Notes under the pieces: model-generated
What the model was told of the DNA's origin: nothing
What the model saw: the letters and a program-made list of their open reading frames with translations, nothing else
Databases searched by the model: none
Translations under genes and position numbers: made by a program
Assembly: GCA_035513345.1 (NCBI GenBank)
Contig: DATKCF010000233.1
Span: 1 to 27,140 of the forward strand
Source: DATKCF01 sp035513345
GTDB taxonomy: Bacteria; Gemmatimonadota; Gemmatimonadetes; Longimicrobiales; RSA9
DNA length: 27,140 bases
Reading direction: 5' to 3'
Shown here: positions 25,373 to 27,140 of the stretch, piece by piece
How the letters are laid out: every line of letters begins with the position of its first letter
Position numbering within the stretch: the stretch's first letter is position 1

Positions 25373-27140
25373 TCAGCGACGGATCGTATAGGTGCGACGG
25401 GCGATCTCACCGGCGCTGACGAGCACCGTATCGACGATCGTCGCGAAACCCTCGCGGGTCACAGTCACCACATGCCGGCCGACCGCCAGCGAGTCGAATC
25501 TGGCTGGCGTCTCACGCGGCAGACCGCCGTTCACGCTGACACGGGCCCAGGTCGGCGCCGCCGTCGCCATGAGCGACCCGACGGTGACGTAGTCCGACTT
25601 CGACACGTCGTAGGTTCCGCCGGGACTCGTCATCGCGACCGTCGTGTTCCAGTCCGGCTGGCCCGGCGACCGGTACACGAAACGATGGTTCCCGGTCGGC
25701 AGCCGGACATCGACGTCGGTCGTGCCGATCCGTACTTCGCCGGCGCCCGTCGACCGGAACACGTCCGCGGCTACGTTCGAGCGGAACCGGACGAATGCCG
25801 AATCGGGCTGCAGCGCAACCGACAGACGACGGCCGGCAAAATCGTGGCGCTGAGTCACGTAGCCGGCGCGCGAGAACTCGAGCACCCTCGTGTCGCCGGC
25901 AGGGACGCCGATCTCGGCCGCGTCCGTCCACGGCCCGCCATCGCCGTCCAGTGCCCGGATCGTCGACCCAGTCGGCGTGACCCGCACCGGCGCCGTGAAG
26001 ACGGGTGTCGAACCGGTCCCGGCGGTCGGTACACCGGGCGAGGATGCGGCCAACGTCTCGTCATCGGGGATCTCGTTCGCACCGCCCTCGTCGCCGGCTG
26101 CAGGATCGACCGTCGCCACTACGAGCGAATCGCCCGGCACGGGGTTCGTGATGGTGCCTGTGGCCTCGGCCAGGGTCGGCTCGAGCGTGGCCGCCGAGGC
26201 ACGCAAGCCATCACGGCGCTGGAACACCACGGCCGCCAGTACGACCGCCGCTGTCAGCGCGGCCGCGACCAGGACCCGCGGCCCGAACAACCGGCCCAAC
26301 CGGCTGTGCCATTTCGGTGTCTGTATCGTGAGCCGGATGGTGTTCGGATCGAACGGCTCCCTCGATGCCCGCTCGGCCAGGTCGGCGGGCAGAACCAACC
26401 GCGGCGCGCCCGACCGCGCGGCCAGACCGATCGGCTCGAAAACCGGGCTTTCGGCTGGCAGCAGATCCTCGGCAACGCCGGCTGCCGACGGACCGAGCAC
26501 ATGGGTCGAGAAACTGCGATCGATTTCTCTCGACTTGCCGGACCGGCTCGATGCCGACTCCATCGCCTCGAGGACGGCATCGCGGAACGCGCCGCCGCTT
26601 GCATAGCCCTGCGCATCCCGCAGCGCCATCCTGAGGACCGGCGCGAGGAAGCCGTAATGCGCACGCGCCGCTGTCGGGTCCGACAACGGATCCGAATCGA
26701 CTTCCACGCCCTCGGAATGAACGTCGATCGGCGGGCCGAGCAACCCGCACGTCATCCGGGCAAGTCCGCGAACATCGTCGGACGCGTCGTGCGGTACGCT
26801 GTCGTCGACCGTGTCCAGCTTCGGAATGCCGAGATCCAGCAGCTTGAACCGGCCGTCGGGTCGGATGCGAACGTTGGCCGCATTGATGTTGCCGTGCACA
26901 AGGCCGCCGGCATGCGCCGCCGCCAGCGCGTCTCCGAGTCGCGCCAGCATGCCCGCCAGCTCGACCACCGTCCAGCGGCGGCCGGCGTTGCGAAGCTCCT
27001 GCAGCGTCCGGCCTTCCACCAATTCCATGACGACGATGTCCGTCTCCGCCAGCGAGCGGTACTCGTAGATCGTCACCAGATTCGGGTGGTTCACGAGCGA
27101 CGCCGCCCTGGCCTGCGACCGGATCCGCTGCCGGATCGGG
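25373..27140 (-). CDS. Kinase-like (probable pseudokinase) membrane protein with PEGA-like repeats, N-terminus cut
   Basis: At least 588 residues are visible; the open frame continues beyond the window end, so the true start and glycine loop are outside. The kinase-like domain (about 26640-27140) contains HPNLVTIYEY and a hinge VMELVEGRTL. The catalytic loop reads VHGNINAANV: the HRD Asp and the loop Lys are both replaced by Asn. DFG reads DLG, and the helix-C Glu position in the upstream codons is Gln. Phosphotransfer is therefore doubtful. A membrane helix (VLVAAALTAAVVLAAVVF, about 26224-26277) follows a linker. Outside lie about three PEGA-like beta repeats; the last (about 25376-25590) has the family look, VSVNGGLPRETPARF then GRHVVTVTREGF. 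It ends 13 nt from the convergent HerA-like gene. Confidence 0.9.
   Translation of the reverse strand, partial: PIRQRIRSQARAASLVNHPNLVTIYEYRSLAETDIVVMELVEGRTLQELRNAGRRWTVVELAGMLARLGDALAAAHAGGLVHGNINAANVRIRPDGRFKLLDLGIPKLDTVDDSVPHDASDDVRGLARMTCGLLGPPIDVHSEGVEVDSDPLSDPTAARAHYGFLAPVLRMALRDAQGYASGGAFRDAVLEAMESASSRSGKSREIDRSFSTHVLGPSAAGVAEDLLPAESPVFEPIGLAARSGAPRLVLPADLAERASREPFDPNTIRLTIQTPKWHSRLGRLFGPRVLVAAALTAAVVLAAVVFQRRDGLRASAATLEPTLAEATGTITNPVPGDSLVVATVDPAAGDEGGANEIPDDETLAASSPGVPTAGTGSTPVFTAPVRVTPTGSTIRALDGDGGPWTDAAEIGVPAGDTRVLEFSRAGYVTQRHDFAGRRLSVALQPDSAFVRFRSNVAADVFRSTGAGEVRIGTTDVDVRLPTGNHRFVYRSPGQPDWNTTVAMTSPGGTYDVSKSDYVTVGSLMATAAPTWARVSVNGGLPRETPARFDSLAVGRHVVTVTREGFATIVDTVLVSAGEIARRTYTIRR

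Overview
The window is high-GC, gene-dense bacterial chromosome from a Gram-negative organism: it has an outer-membrane beta-barrel candidate and several signal-peptide proteins. A large M14 carboxypeptidase with glycine-rich loops, a kinase-PEGA protein and an acyl-CoA oxidase-like enzyme together suggest Gemmatimonadota or a relative. That placement is inference; there is no rRNA or marker gene to prove it. I see no insertion sequence, integrase, CRISPR array or prophage.

Layout. 1-1534 (minus strand): the end-truncated start of a DUF6941-like protein, a tRNA-Ala(TGC) with a repeat-bearing leader, and a membrane-anchored protein with a duplicated TerB-like region and a PH-like tail. 1740-3666 (plus): a D-threonine aldolase / D-serine dehydratase-like PLP enzyme and a small secreted Arg/Asp/His-rich protein. 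3726-6500 (minus): aconitase, sharing a strong bidirectional terminator with the secreted protein. 6695-8818 (plus): a class I aminotransferase and an outer-membrane protein. 8851-14741 (minus): an SRAP/YedK DNA-protein crosslink protein coupled to an acyl-CoA oxidase-like enzyme, then a secreted M14 carboxypeptidase. 14941-16341: a four-helix membrane protein and a convergent GGDEF diguanylate cyclase. 16796-17629 (plus): a PF00756 esterase.

17589-22693 (minus) is the most interesting part: a tightly coupled operon of five genes. In transcription order these are an esterase-like alpha/beta hydrolase, a RimK/D-Ala-D-Ala-ligase-like ATP-grasp, a circularly permuted ATP-grasp, a YbdK-type carboxylate-amine ligase and a PuuD-like gamma-glutamyl hydrolase. 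Two junctions are TGATG overlaps. A 33-codon leader ORF with a consensus Shine-Dalgarno ends exactly on the likely TTG start of the first gene. Three ATP-dependent amide-forming enzymes plus two hydrolases suggest synthesis and turnover of an unknown gamma-glutamyl or peptide-like small molecule, or a peptide modification.

22939-25359 (plus) encodes a HerA/FtsK-type ATPase with a long C-terminal helical extension. 25373-27140 (minus, cut by the window end) encodes a membrane-anchored kinase-like protein with PEGA-like repeats. Its HRD catalytic loop reads HGN and its helix-C Glu is Gln, so it is probably a pseudokinase.
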